Source of the DNA: Lycorma delicatula
Lineage: Eukaryota > Arthropoda > Insecta > Hemiptera > Fulgoridae
Direction of reading: 5' to 3'
NCBI RefSeq assembly: GCF_047948215.1
Contig: NC_134465.1
Span: 51,801,946-51,865,945, forward strand
Length of the DNA stretch: 64,000 nucleotides
Shown: one piece after another, positions 9,297 through 20,060 of the stretch
Layout of the letters: every line of letters starts with the position of its first letter
Position numbering within the stretch: the stretch's first letter is position 1
Made by a program: the position numbers and the translations under genes
The notes under the pieces: model-generated
What the model was told of the DNA's origin: nothing
Databases searched by the model: none
Seen by the model: the letters and a program-made list of their open reading frames with translations, nothing else

Positions 9297-11824
9297 TGAA
9301 ATGAGAATGTGTATACGAAGAGATTGATGAAGCAATTAAACACGTAAAAGGAGATGAAAATTTAATAATAGTTGGAGATTGGAATGCAAGCATTGGAAAA
9401 GGCAAGGAAGGAAATATAGTGGGTGAATACGGGCTGGGCAAAAGGAATGAAAGAGGGGACCGACTTATAGAGTTTTGCACGAAGTATAATTTAGTAATTG
9501 CCAACACCCAATTTAAAAATCATAATAGAAGAATATACACTTGGAAAAAGCCAGGCGATACTGCAAGGTATCAGATAGATTATATCATGGTTAAGCAAAG
9601 ATTTAGAAATCAACTCGTTGACTGCAAAACTTACCCTGGAGCAGACATTGATAGCGACCATAATTTGGTGATAATGAAATGTAGATTGGGGTTTAAAAAC
9701 CTGAAGAAAAGGTGTCAGATGAATCGGTGGAATTTAGAGAAGCTTGAGGAAGAGGAGGTAAAGAAGATTTTTGAGGAGGACATCGCTAGAGGTCTGAGTA
9801 AAAAAGATAAGATAGAAAATGTAGAAGAAGAATGGGAGAATGTTAAAAAGGAAATTCTTAAATCAGCAGAAGCGAACTTAGGCGGAATAAAGAGAACTGG
9901 TAGAAAACCTTGGGTTTCAGACGATATATTGCAGCTGATGGATGAACGTAGAAAATATAAGAATGCTAGTCATGAAGAAAGTAAAAGGAACTATCGGCAA
10001 TTAAGAAATGCTATAAACAGGAAGTGCAAACTGGCGAAAGAAGAGTGGATTAAAGAAAAGTGTTCAGAAGTGGAAAGAGAAATAAACATTGGTAAAATAG
10101 ACGGAGCATACAGGAAAATTAAAGAAAGTTTTGGGGTACATAAATTAAAATCTAATAATGTGTTAAACAAAGATGGTACACCTATATATAATACGAAAGG
10201 TAAAGTCGATAGATGGGTGGAATATATTGAAGAGTTATACGGAGGAAATGAATTAGAAAATGGTTTTATAGAGGAAGAAGAGGAAGTTGAGGAGGATGAA
10301 ATGGGAGAAACAATACTGAGATCTGAATTTAAGAGAGCATTAAAAGATTTAAATGGCAGAAAGGCTCCTGGAATAGACGGAATACCTGTAGAATTACTGC
10401 GCAGTGCAGGGGAGGAGGCGATTGATAGATTATACAAACTGGTGTGTAATATTTATGAAAAAGGGGAATTTCCGTCAGACTTCAAAAAAAGTGTTATAGT
10501 AATGATACCAAAGAAATCAGGGGCAGATAAATGTGAAGAATACAGAACAATTAGTTTAACTAGTCATGCATCAAAAATCTTAACTAGAATTCTATACAGA
10601 AGAATTGAGAGGAGAGTGGAGGATGTGTTAGGAGAAGACCAATTTGGTTTCAGGAAAAGTATAGGGACACGGGAAGCAATTTTAGGCCTCAGATTAATAG
10701 TAGAAGGAAGATTAAAGAAAAACAAACCAACATACTTGGCGTTTATAGACCTAGAAAAGGCATTCGATAACGTAGACTGGAATAAAATGTTCAGCATTTT
10801 AAAAAAATTAGGGTTCAAATACAGAGATAGAAGAACAATTGCTAACATGTACAGGAACCAAACAGCAACAGTAGCAATTGAAGAACATAAGAAAGAAGCC
10901 ATAATAAGAAAGGGAGTCCGACAAGGATGTTCTCTATCTCCGTTACTTTTTAATCTTTACATGGAACTAGCAGTTAATGATGTTAAAGAACAATTTAGAT
11001 TCGGAGTAACAGTACAAGGTGAAAAGATAAAGATGCTACGATTTGCTGATGATATAGTAATTCTAGCCGAGAATAAAAAGGATTTAGAAGAAACAATGAA
11101 CGGCATAGATGAAGTCCTACGCAAGAACTATCGCATGAAAATAAACAAGAACAAAACAAAAGTAATGAAATGTAGTAGAAATAACAAAGATGGACCACTG
11201 AATGTGAAAATAGGAGGAGAAAAGATTATGGAGGTAGAAGAATTTTGTTATTTGGGAAGTAGAATTACTAAAGATGGACGAAGCAGGAGCGATATAAAAT
11301 GCCGAATAGCACAAGCTAAACGAGCCTTCAGTAAGAAATATAAGTTGTTTACATCAAAAATTAATTTAAATGTCAGGAAAAGATTTTTGAAAGTGTATGT
11401 TTGGAGTGTCGCTTTATATGGAAGTGAAACTTGGACAATCGGAGTATCTGAGAAGAAAAGGTTAGAAGCTTTTGAAATGTGGTGCTATAGGAGAATGTTA
11501 AAAATCAGATGGGTGGATAAAGTGACAAATGAGGAGGTATTGCGGCAAATAGATGAAGAAAGAAGCATTTGGAAAAATATAGTTAAAAGAAGAGACAGAC
11601 TTATAGGCCACATACTAAGGCATCCTGGAATAGTCGCTTTAATTTTGGAAGGACAGGTAGAAGGGAAAAATTGTGTAGGCAGGCCACGTTTGGAATATGT
11701 AAAACAAATTGTTGGGGATGTAGGATGTAGAGGGTATACTGAAATGAAACGACTAGCACTAGATAGGGAATCTTGGAGAGCTGCATCAAACCAGTCAAGT
11801 GACTGAAGACAAAAAAAAAAAAAA
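9297..11824 (+). mobile_element. LINE family 1, copy 2 (longest copy)
   Basis: A 2.5-kb non-LTR retrotransposon, truncated at the 5' end, ending in the conserved hairpin-like CCAGTCAAGTGACTGAAGAC and a poly(A) tail. It is flanked by AATTTCTAAACA at 9285-9296 and 11825-11836, a perfect 12-bp target-site duplication. This fixes the 5' boundary and proves integration by target-primed reverse transcription in this truncated form. Confidence 0.92.
9305..11806 (+). CDS. LINE ORF: partial APE endonuclease plus reverse transcriptase
   Basis: An uninterrupted frame of more than 830 codons from the truncated 5' end to TGA at 11806. The N-terminal half of the endonuclease is missing. What remains has 'LIIVGDWNAS' (GDWN) near 9363-9390 and 'DSDHNLVIM' near 9650-9675, the C-terminal catalytic motifs of an apurinic-type endonuclease. 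The RT domain follows: 'GRKAPGIDGIPVELL', 'FIDLEKAFDNVDW', 'GVRQGCSLSPLLFNLYMEL' and the catalytic FADD near 11040. The C-terminal region has 'RRMLKIRWVDKVTNEEVL' and 'GRPRLEYVKQIV'; no RNase H is visible. There is no ATG near the 5' end, so the true start lies in the lost region. In vivo it would nick target DNA and copy its RNA, but this copy lacks a promoter and half the nuclease. Clade uncertain (RTE/L2-like layout is a guess). Confidence 0.9.
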   Translation, partial: ECVYEEIDEAIKHVKGDENLIIVGDWNASIGKGKEGNIVGEYGLGKRNERGDRLIEFCTKYNLVIANTQFKNHNRRIYTWKKPGDTARYQIDYIMVKQRFRNQLVDCKTYPGADIDSDHNLVIMKCRLGFKNLKKRCQMNRWNLEKLEEEEVKKIFEEDIARGLSKKDKIENVEEEWENVKKEILKSAEANLGGIKRTGRKPWVSDDILQLMDERRKYKNASHEESKRNYRQLRNAINRKCKLAKEEWIKEKCSEVEREINIGKIDGAYRKIKESFGVHKLKSNNVLNKDGTPIYNTKGKVDRWVEYIEELYGGNELENGFIEEEEEVEEDEMGETILRSEFKRALKDLNGRKAPGIDGIPVELLRSAGEEAIDRLYKLVCNIYEKGEFPSDFKKSVIVMIPKKSGADKCEEYRTISLTSHASKILTRILYRRIERRVEDVLGEDQFGFRKSIGTREAILGLRLIVEGRLKKNKPTYLAFIDLEKAFDNVDWNKMFSILKKLGFKYRDRRTIANMYRNQTATVAIEEHKKEAIIRKGVRQGCSLSPLLFNLYMELAVNDVKEQFRFGVTVQGEKIKMLRFADDIVILAENKKDLEETMNGIDEVLRKNYRMKINKNKTKVMKCSRNNKDGPLNVKIGGEKIMEVEEFCYLGSRITKDGRSRSDIKCRIAQAKRAFSKKYKLFTSKINLNVRKRFLKVYVWSVALYGSETWTIGVSEKKRLEAFEMWCYRRMLKIRWVDKVTNEEVLRQIDEERSIWKNIVKRRDRLIGHILRHPGIVALILEGQVEGKNCVGRPRLEYVKQIVGDVGCRGYTEMKRLALDRESWRAASNQSSD

Positions 11825-11836
11825 AATTTCTAAACA

Positions 11837-12555
11837 AAAATAACAATCGGTTTCTAGTGGTAGAAATAAGTGGAGGAGAAATTTTAGACAGAGAAATTTA
11901 AAAAAAAAAGAAAAAATACACGAATTAAAAAAATTTAAAATTGCTCAAGATGGAAGTGAAAACAACAGAAAAATCAGCTCAGAGCGTTTGTTCACGCTCG
12001 TTCCAAGTATGGCCAAATCCAAAAAATAAATAAATAAAGATCAAAGTTATAAATTTTTTTTAAATATTTAAGAAACCATTTGAATTGACGGCAGAAATAA
12101 AAAGACAATTTTTACAAGAAATCTTAACTTCCATAATTATAATTTAAGAATTAAGAATATTGTTATATTATAATTATAATAAGCAAAAAAGACGGAAAAG
12201 TTTGTATAGCTTTCCTGGTTTCACCCTTCACGAATTTTTATTTCAAATACGCCATAAAAGATACATATGATTTTTAACTATTAAAATAGTCTTAATATAA
12301 AAACAAATATTATTGATATTAATGGGCGTTTTAAAAATTAAATGACTTTTATTATTACTAAGGGACCCGTGCTGCTCTGCAGTATCATCAGTAAATAAGT
12401 TACAATAGATAATTTATTGCGTGGTAGTTAACACTTCCTTTCAGAGGAGCTGTGCGTTGACCCATAGATTTCATCTCCACTTTCACATTACCAGTAAAGA
12501 CCTAAACGATAAGAAATTAACAATAAAACCTGTTCACATTTATTCTTTCCCGCTT
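11837..12555. other. A+T-rich stretch with a weak dispersed repeat
   Basis: Mostly A+T-rich. The stretch 12225-12420 (TTTTTATTTCAAATACGCCAT, GCTGCTCTGCAGTATCATCAG) has weak resemblance to 34195-34225 and 40990-41040, suggesting an old repeat. No ORF with a recognisable motif. Confidence 0.4.
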
Positions 12556-12828
12556 TCGATATATATATATATATATATATATAGATATACTAGCTGCAGA
12601 GGCGTGTATAGGCTAGCATATATATAAATATATGTATATACTGTATACTGCGCCATCCGCAGCTAGGATCTCCGGGCGGGTTGCGCTGACGTGCGGCGTC
12701 TCGAAATGGGATTATTATGTGTTCAGAATTGATTACCTCTTGTGTAAAAATATTTTTTCTGATATAACTTAAATTGATATAGCGAAAGTTAAATTAGAAA
12801 TTAGTTCAAGAAACTGATAATAACGTAT

Positions 12829-13665
12829 CGGGATTTTCCGCTAGTGATCGGTACAATTCGGTCCCTACGTTTTGGTTATAGTTCATTATTTTATGAAGAA
12901 AAACAATCACATAATAAATAAAAATATATTAAAAAATTTTAAAACACCACTCTTAAATTAAACGCACTAAAAGGTAAAAAATAATTTTAGTACTTTATCT
13001 CAGAATGGATTTGACAACAACCTTTGTTGACGGTGATATGTGAAAACGTCACAGCTTCAAATTAAAAATCTGTTTTTTTGCCCATTTTTTCGCATGCGTG
13101 ATGAATGGCCTAAAGAGTGGGGTACCGCACCACCCCATTCTTAAAAGTATTTAGGTTTAGGTTTGAAAATATTTAGCGAAAGATCGATACGTGTTACGGT
13201 GGGCAGTGCAACCAAAAAAAAAGGGCTAAACAATTTAATTTCCGGATAACCAAGATCCGATTGATCAAGAGTATACCCGATGAGTTAAACAGTTAGCGCT
13301 CGACCTGCTGATACATACGCCGTTTGAACTGTGAAAATCGGACGAGCGGTTGTCGAGATATTACGGTAGTACCCCCTTTCCAATTTCCGAATGGCGCCCA
13401 GGGAAGCACTTGAAAATATTATCCGTCGGGTACCACTAAAAACGGATGAGGTATCGATGAGGAGGATCGAAAAGAATTTTCAGAGCGGTAGGACCGATCA
13501 TTTTCGTTTGAAAATTCGAATCTGGTTAAAAAGTGCTAAATTTTCCCAAAATTTCGATAGATGTATACGTGTATACATATATAAAATAATATATCAAGTA
13601 TACATCTGACCACCACAAGACATGTACTAACCAATCGGGGTTTTCCGCTAGTGATCGGTACATTC
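12829..13665. repeat. Segment bordered by a 28-bp direct repeat
   Basis: The block CGGGATTTTCCGCTAGTGAT plus CGGTACA occurs at 12829-12856 and, with one change, at 13637-13664, about 0.8 kb apart. The interval has above-average G+C for this window (13150-13560) and no coding motif. The paired blocks may be the ends of an unclassified mobile element or a duplicated piece of one. Confidence 0.45.
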
Positions 13666-14687
13666 CGTTGCTTAAGCTAAGGGAGACGCACACATACAAA
13701 TGCCGTTTGGTAGGGTAGGTTACAACGAAAGCGTAAATTATGAATATTAATTAGTTATAAATATTAGTATATATAATTATTTATATATATATTTACAGGT
13801 GATATTTAAGTATGGAAACAGCTTTATACTGCATATCTGAGAGATATCTGAAAGCAGAAAGAAAATGGGGTTCTATATACTTTAAAAAATCTGCATTATG
13901 ATGGGTTATTAATTTTTTCCGCAAATTTGGATCCGTATTGAATAAAACTTAATTTTTTTAAATAGGAACGTGAACCATATAAGATACGTGATTTCAATTT
14001 AAAATTTTTCAAGAAAAACAATGGTGAAATCTGTTTTTCTATTAATTCCTTCGTTATCGAGTTTAAGTATTAAAATTTACAATGACGAAAAAATCGTATT
14101 AACACTAAAACAAGGTAAAACGCACTACATGAAAAATATTATTACATTTTACATTCATAATGCATACAATAACGAAGTTTAAACAGTGCTAGAATATAAT
14201 AATTAACAACACAACTTTCGAAAGATGATTTTGACCGCCGAGTTGAATATTATATTATAATGCAAAAATTAGACATAAACACAAATTTTTCTAATTCACT
14301 AATATTTACTGATAAAGCGACATTTATGTTAAATGGCCATGTGAATAAGCAAAACTGTCGATTCTGGAGCGAAAATAATCGCAGATGTTGGAAGGTCATA
14401 CACAGCACCCTCAGAAAGTGAACGTTTGGGCGGGAATCGTTGGTCATCGTATTTTACTTTAGATGAATTCTAACAGGAAATGCTTACTGCAATTTGTTAG
14501 CCGATAGGAATTTACCAAATATCCAGGAAAATGTTGGACAAGAATTAAATTATAAAATATGATTTCATCAAGATGAGATACCACCTCATTATTATCTACG
14601 AGCACAACAAATTTTAAATGAACAATTTCCAAATCGCTGAGTAGGTTGTAGAGGAGCCGTAGTATGGTCTACCAGGTCCCCAGACCT

Positions 14688-14972
14688 TTCTTTTTCCTGT
14701 TTAGCCTCCGGTAACTACCGTTTAGATAATTCTTCAGAGGATGATATGTATGAGTGTAAATGAAGTGTAGTCTTGTACATTCTCAGTTCGACCATTCCTG
14801 AGATGTGTGGTTAATTGAAACCCAACCACCAAAGAACACCGTTATCCACGATCTAGTATTCAAATCCGTGTAAAAATAACTGGCTTTACTAGGAATTGAA
14901 CGCTGTAACTCTCGACTTCCAAATCAGCTGATTTGGGAAGACGCATTAACCACTAGACCAACCCGGTGGGTT
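14688..14972 (-). mobile_element. SINE family 1, full-length, 14-bp target duplication
   Basis: Full minus-orientation copy of the tRNA-derived SINE: A box TGGTCTAGTGG, palindromic CAAATCAGCTGATTTG, B-box region, body and A-rich tail. AGGTCCCCAGACCT flanks it at 14674-14687 and 14973-14986, a perfect 14-bp duplication. Removing the SINE and one duplicate restores the transposase frame across 'RSPDLS'. Thus the insertion post-dates the transposon. Confidence 0.95.
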
Positions 14973-15002
14973 AGGTCCCCAGACCTGTCTGCTATGGATT
15001 AC

Positions 15003-15232
15003 GTTTTTTGGGGGTACCAAAACTTGATACAAGTTATAAACATATATTACTTGTAGTTAGCACACTGTCAAGCTGTAGAGAGGAATCCTTTTGAACATTT
15101 GTTTTAGAATGGTATGCGTTTTTTGGGGGTACCAAAACTTGATACAAGTTATAAACATATATTACTTGTAGTTAACACACTGTCAAGCTGTAGAGAGGAA
15201 TCATTTTGAACATTTGTTTTAGAATGGTATGC
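15003..15232 (+). repeat. Two-unit tandem duplication of 115 bp
   Basis: GTTTTTTGGGGGTACCAAAA begins at 15003 and again at 15118, and the two 115-bp units differ at only a few positions. The duplicated DNA is the C-terminal transposase region. It is unrelated in sequence to the 115-bp satellite at 46.8 kb, despite the equal period. Confidence 0.92.
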
Positions 15233-15859
15233 TTTTAAAATTCATTTCATTAATCCGTTTAATTTCTTGTTAATTATTAGTTACCATTTATTATCAATAC
15301 TATTGCACTGTTTAAAAGTTCGTTATTGTATGAATTAGGAATGTAAAATGCAATAAAATTGTTCATGTAAAGCGTTTTACCTCGTTTTATTGTTTACACG
15401 ATTTTTACATTATTGCAACTTTGAATGCTTATAACTCGACAACCAAGGAATTAAAAGAAAAACGAGTTTCACCATTGCTTTTCTTGTAAAATTTTAATTT
15501 AATTATTATTGTAAAAATTAAGTTTGATTCAATATTGGGGATCCAAGATGGCGGACAAAAATTAAAAACCCATCTTAATGCAGATTTTTTTTTAACTATG
15601 TAGAACCCAATTTCTTCTGCCTACAAAGGCCTCCCAGATATGCAGTATAAAGCTGTTTCCACACTTAAATATCACCCGGTATATATAGATTATTATCGTT
15701 CAAAATTCGTACCATATGCACATACACTTTTACATTTAAAGTGATACAGTTAGTAAATCATTTCTCAGTCCATTAAACCTATCAGACATGCTTTCTTATT
15801 GGTTAATTTATTTTAATTTAATTAATGTTCCCTAAAAACCTTTTTTACAAACTAAGAGA

Positions 15860-16310
15860 TCGAAGTCGGTGTGGGCTGATTTGATAGTGCTTGACATGAA
15901 CGTTTTAAGACCCAAACGAAAATTCTTTATCTTAATTATTTTCTGAGATACGGAGGTTTGGATGTATTTTTAAGTGTGAGGAAATTTGTATTTTCCCTGA
16001 AAATCTTTTAGGAATTGTGTTAACAACGTTAGTGTGGTCTCATTTGATGGTGTTTGACTTATTAATTAATTGTTTAAGACCCAAAAGAATTTTGTATCAT
16101 AAATATTTGCTGAGATATCTCTATTTGTATGACATTAAGGTAAGACTTTAAATTTAACGAAAGTTATGTTCCATTAAAACTTCTCTCATATGAGTGAACG
16201 TAGTCGGTGCATGGTGGTTATCTGTAACCTGATGTATTAAGTGTTTAAATACCCCAACGAAATATGTTACTAAATTAGTTACTGAGTAATTGCAAAAACA
16301 GCTAAATTTC
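15860..16310 (+). repeat. Diverged tandem repeat, about 165-170 bp, three units
   Basis: Units begin near 15862, 16028 and 16200. Each has a GT(A/C)GGTG(T/C)GG...GAT-like start, a TTGAC...TTTAAGACCCAAACGAA-type middle and an ACTGAGATA-like end. The third unit is the most diverged. No coding potential. The 3' end abuts a LINE fragment. Confidence 0.6.
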
Positions 16311-16366
16311 TTTACTTTGTTTATATATATATATTTTTTTTTAATATATAAATAATCTATAATTAT

Positions 16367-17047
16367 TATGAAAATAAACAAGAACAAAACGAAAGTAATG
16401 AAATGAAATGTAGTAAAAATATTGTAGATGAACCACTGAATAGAAAAATAGGAAGAGAAAAGATTACGGAGGTAGAAGAATTCTGTTACTTGGGAAGTAG
16501 AATTACTTAAAATGGGCGAAGCAGGAGCGATATAAAATGCCGGATAGCGCAGACGAAACGAGCTTTCAATCAAAACCATAATTTTCTTTCATCAATGATT
16601 AATTTAAACGTCAGGAAAACATTTTTGAAAGTATATGTTTGGAGCGTCGCTTTATATGGAAGTGAAACTTGGACGATCGGAGAACCTGAGAAGATTAGAG
16701 GCTTTTGAAATGTGGTGCTACAGAAGAATGTTAAAAATCAGATGGGTGGATAAAGTAAAAATTGAAAAGGTGTTGCGGCAAATAGATGAAGAAAGAAGCA
16801 TTTGGAAAAATATAGCTAAAAGAAGATATATACTTATAGGCCACATACTAAGGCATCCTGGAATAGTCGCTTTAATATTGGAAGGACAGGTAGAAGGAAA
16901 AAATTGTGTAGGCAGGCCACGATTGGAATATGTAAAACAAATTGTTAGGAATGTAGAATGTAGAGGATATAACGAAATGTAACGACTGGCACTAGATAGG
17001 GAATTTTGGAGAGCTGCATCAAACCAGTCAAATGACTGACCACAAAA
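16367..17047 (+). mobile_element. LINE family 1, copy 3 (3' fragment)
   Basis: Begins in the RT region just after the catalytic block (reading 'MKINKNKTKVMK') and runs to the family 3' end CCAGTCAAATGACTGACCAC with a short A run. The readable part at 16635-16982 keeps 'RRMLKIRWVDKV', 'LIGHILRHPGIVALILEGQ' and 'GRPRLEYVKQIV'. Stops near 16405 and 16508 and small deletions make it a pseudogene. No clear target duplication seen. Confidence 0.88.
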
Positions 17048-17204
17048 AAAGAGAATAAAACAAATTTTCTATGTACAGAAAAAACACGCAACTGATGGCA
17101 TATCACCAAAAATTCTTTTTATTCTATGTAAACATAAAATGCCATCTTTTAACAGAATAAACAGAAACACATTACCGTTTGTTCTATAGGCTTTCCACAG
17201 AAAA

Positions 17205-17460
17205 AATGAATTTTATTTAAGACTAATCAGTCAGGGTTCTGTCCTCCCATGGAATCCTTTGTATTCATTAAACTCATGCTTGTGAGAATAATGCTAATAA
17301 ACAACAATGAAAGCCTGTTCACTTTATAAACACTATCAGTGTATTTTAATTCATTCAGAGCAATAGTCTCTATTGTCATAACGTCATAACGTCTATTGTC
17401 TAATAGTCAGTACAAGACTCGAAACTCTGAGTGATCTAAGGTATACGGGTTTCAGAATAG
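17205..17460. repeat. Dispersed repeat Y, copy 1
   Basis: Shares the 'ATTCA..(A)CTCAT.CTT' region, 'AACAA(C/T)AATGA', 'GCCTGTTCA.TTTATAAA.ACTATCAGTGTATT' style blocks and 'TCAGA.CA.TAGT' with 18880-19030. No coding motif; class unknown. Confidence 0.55.
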
Positions 17461-17636
17461 TTGACTCCCATTAGAAAAATAATATTATACTGGACCCATC
17501 CTTCCGGCAGACAAAGTTATTTTGCACTGTTCTTTACGTTACCCGATAAACACCAAGAGGGGGTGACCGTACTTCGTTTCTCATTTTATTTTATGTTTTT
17601 TTTTAGTCAAGTAACCGGATGTAGGTACAGCCAGTC

Positions 17637-17929
17637 ACCCACCGGGTTGGTCTAGTGGTGAACGCGTCTTCCCAAATCAGCTGATTTGGAAATCGAGAAT
17701 TCCAGCGTTCAAGACCTACTAAAACCAGCTATTTTTACACGGACTTGAATACTAGATACCGGTGTTCTTTGGTGGTTGGGTTTCAATTAACCACACATCT
17801 CAGGATTGGTCGAACTGAGAATGTACAAGACTACACTTCATTAACACTCATACATATCATCCTCATTCATCCTCTGAAGTATTATCTAAACGGTAGTTAC
17901 CGGAGGCTAAACAGGAAAAAGAAAGAAAA
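17637..17929 (+). mobile_element. SINE family 1, full-length
   Basis: Complete plus-orientation copy from ACCCACCGGGTTGG to the tail AGGCTAAACAGGAAAAAG. The flanks GGTACAGCCAGTC (17624-17636) and GGTAGAGCCAGTC (17930-17943) form a 13-bp target duplication with one mismatch. It interrupts the CTAGC/TCAAGTAACCG repeat. Confidence 0.92.
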
Positions 17930-18339
17930 GGTAGAGCCAGTCGCGTGTCACACACGGTAAGAGTGACTCTTTTGGTTGAGCCACCGCGTCGTGCGTTTTA
18001 AATGTACCGTCGTACATTTAAAACTATTTTTCTCGATACGCAAAAGGGATACTGAAAACGATAAAGGAAAACCTTTTTTTATAGAAAATGTAATTTCAAA
18101 TACAAGTGGTCTTCGATTTGACTAACGGTTGGCTGGTTTTGACAAGGAATAAAATCCGGTTGTTTCCGCAAGTCATTATAACGGCCACCATATTGAAACG
18201 GGGAAAATTTCGGCAATAGTGCTATTCTTTTTCCACGTATAAAAATTATGTTCTAGCAAAATTTCAGCTCAATCGGTTAAGTAGGTTTTGCGTGAAAGAG
18301 TAACACTCATAGACCCCATTAGATTTATTTATATATATA

Positions 18340-18600
18340 TAAAACTCAATGTTTGTATGTGTTTGTATGTCTTTGTCCCGTATGCGTTCTTTTACCATTT
18401 TTCCGATTACAATGAAACTTTCGTAAGTTGTTGTGCGCACGCTTTCAAAATTTTCTAAGTTAGTTTGGACCCGCTAGGTGGCGCCGGGGTCGAGATATTT
18501 CAAAAAATTGTACTTATGGTCCGAATTGGCTCATATTCAGAATATATATTAGTTACGTGAAAAGAAATAAATATTTTTGCGAAAAAGGGAAGAAGGGAAA
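18340..18600. repeat. Dispersed repeat Z, copy 1
   Basis: Matches 53040-53270: CCGTATGCGTTC..T.TACCAT, GTTGTG(C)GCGCACGC, TTAGTTTGGACCCGCTAGGT, GGCGC(C/T)GGG..(G/A)GAGATATT and TTACGTGAAAA.AAATA. The 53-kb copy has extra internal units. Function unknown. Confidence 0.75.
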
Positions 18601-18879
18601 GGGATGAAGATGGGAAGAGTTGAAGAGGGGAAAAGGGAAAGGAGGAAATAATAATTTATATATATTGGATCTTACTGGTTAAACAACCATCAATTCTACC
18701 TCTCGAAGATTTTTACCGACCGACTTCATTTCACTTTATCATTTTTTTTTTATTTTATTTAATTATATAGTAGCATCCCGTGGCGGCTTTGTCCACTCTG
18801 TATGATTATTTACGTTTCCCGTTGTAGAGGATGTCTAGCTGATCAGGGCGAGCGAAGCAAGCCTTTCCTGTCTAGCCAC

Positions 18880-19075
18880 AGGGCTCTTATCTCCTGGATC
18901 CTCTGTGTTATTCAACTCATACTTTTAAAAACAATAATGATAAATAGAAATTAAAGTCTGTTCAATTTATAAAAACTATCAGTGTATTATAATTTCTTCA
19001 GAACAGCAGTTTGATCAATACAGGAAACACTAACTGGTTTTTAAATTTCCCTTCGCGGCTTCGCTCACGAAATAC
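18880..19075. repeat. Dispersed repeat Y, copy 2
   Basis: Second copy of the repeat at 17205-17460, about 1.6 kb apart, followed by a CTTCGCGGCTTCGCTCACGA string that resembles the 'cggcttcgctc' ends common to many insect repeats. Confidence 0.5.
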
Positions 19076-19589
19076 ATAATCAGAATTACAAACATAAATT
19101 TCCATCATAATTTTACCAAATCTCATAAAAATTAATTCAATAGCGATCGGATAAAAAAGAAAAACTCTAAAAGAAAATTGTTTTTTTCCGTTAAAATATT
19201 AAAATTCAAAATAGTTTTTAAATATTTACCTGAAGAATATTTGCAAGTCGAGGGAATATCTCATTAAGTATAGTTAGAAATGGGGAAAATTTGCAATCAC
19301 TGTTTTTATTTTTTATCACCTCTTTCAAAGAGAATTTCAAAAAATTTAGAAACAGGATTTTTAGATTTTCATAGAAATATTACATATACCAAAAATCAAG
19401 TTCACATCTTTATTAGTTACACAGAAATTAAAAAAAAATCTATTATTACTCCATTTTAGCTGTTTAAACTTGGAATTTCAAAAAAATCCTTTCTTAGTAT
19501 ATACTTACACCGTAAAAACGTATATACATCAATTTATCATCAGTAGTTTTTGTTGGGCGTTGATAATGAATCACTCACGACATGTTCTG

Positions 19590-19620
<31 letters not shown>
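19590..19620. repeat. (TA)n microsatellite
   Basis: Alternating TA tract in A+T-rich DNA. Confidence 0.9.
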
Positions 19621-19622
<2 letters not shown>

Positions 19623-20060
19623 TGGATAATATTTTAACTGAATATTACGTTTAAAAAATACTGTTATCCGTTTTTTTAATTTTTGTGGTGATAGCAGTAT
19701 AAGAAACCACATTTGTTTTTGGTAATTTAGCAAAACATAATTTTCTGGCCACCATGATAAATGTTATAATTTTAACTAATTTGATTTTCTTATAGAATTT
19801 TATTTTTACATTTGCTTAAAAATTTTCATATATTTATACATTTTTCTACATATTTGCTAATAATTTATAATTTTTTGTTCGTTTTAAAAATATATATCAT
19901 GTATATTAACTATGTATCAACTTCAATAACTAAAAACGTCATAGTAAAATTATAGTATCCATAAAAGAAGAATTCTTTATATGTAATTGATTATAATTCG
20001 CTCAATTTTTCTCTATATAAATTGAAAATTCTTTTTCGGAATTCGACTACCACTTTTTAG

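Larger units (their letters stand above)
14262..15235 (+). pseudogene. Transposase pseudogene interrupted by a SINE
   Basis: The plus strand reads 'LIFTDKATFMLNGHVNKQNC' near 14295-14355; the conserved form has DEATF, so the catalytic Asp is present and the next residue changed to Lys. After 'RFWSENN' come 'TLR' and '..VNVW'-like pieces, then 'ILTGNAYCNLLADRN' and 'FHQDEIPPHYYLRAQQILNEQF' (second catalytic Asp in QDE). 'CRGAVVWSTRSPDLS' reaches 14687, where a SINE splits the gene. After the SINE 'SPDLSAMDYVFWGYQNLIQV' gives the third catalytic Asp. Stops and shifts occur throughout. The family is the '..WPaRSPDL.PLDFFLWG' transposase group. Confidence 0.78.
13796..15679 (+). mobile_element. 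Long-TIR Tc1/mariner-superfamily transposon with SINE insertion
   Basis: The two ends form an inverted repeat of roughly 270 bp. The left end CAGGTGATATTTAAGTATGG answers the right end CCGGGTGATATTTAAGTGTG on the opposite strand, and similarity continues through GGAAACAGCTTTATACTGCA. TA borders both ends (13794-13795 and 15680-15681). The interior carries a decayed transposase, a SINE (14688-14972) and a 115-bp tandem duplication. Long inverted repeats of this size distinguish it from the mariners with 28-31-bp ends in the same window. Confidence 0.85.
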
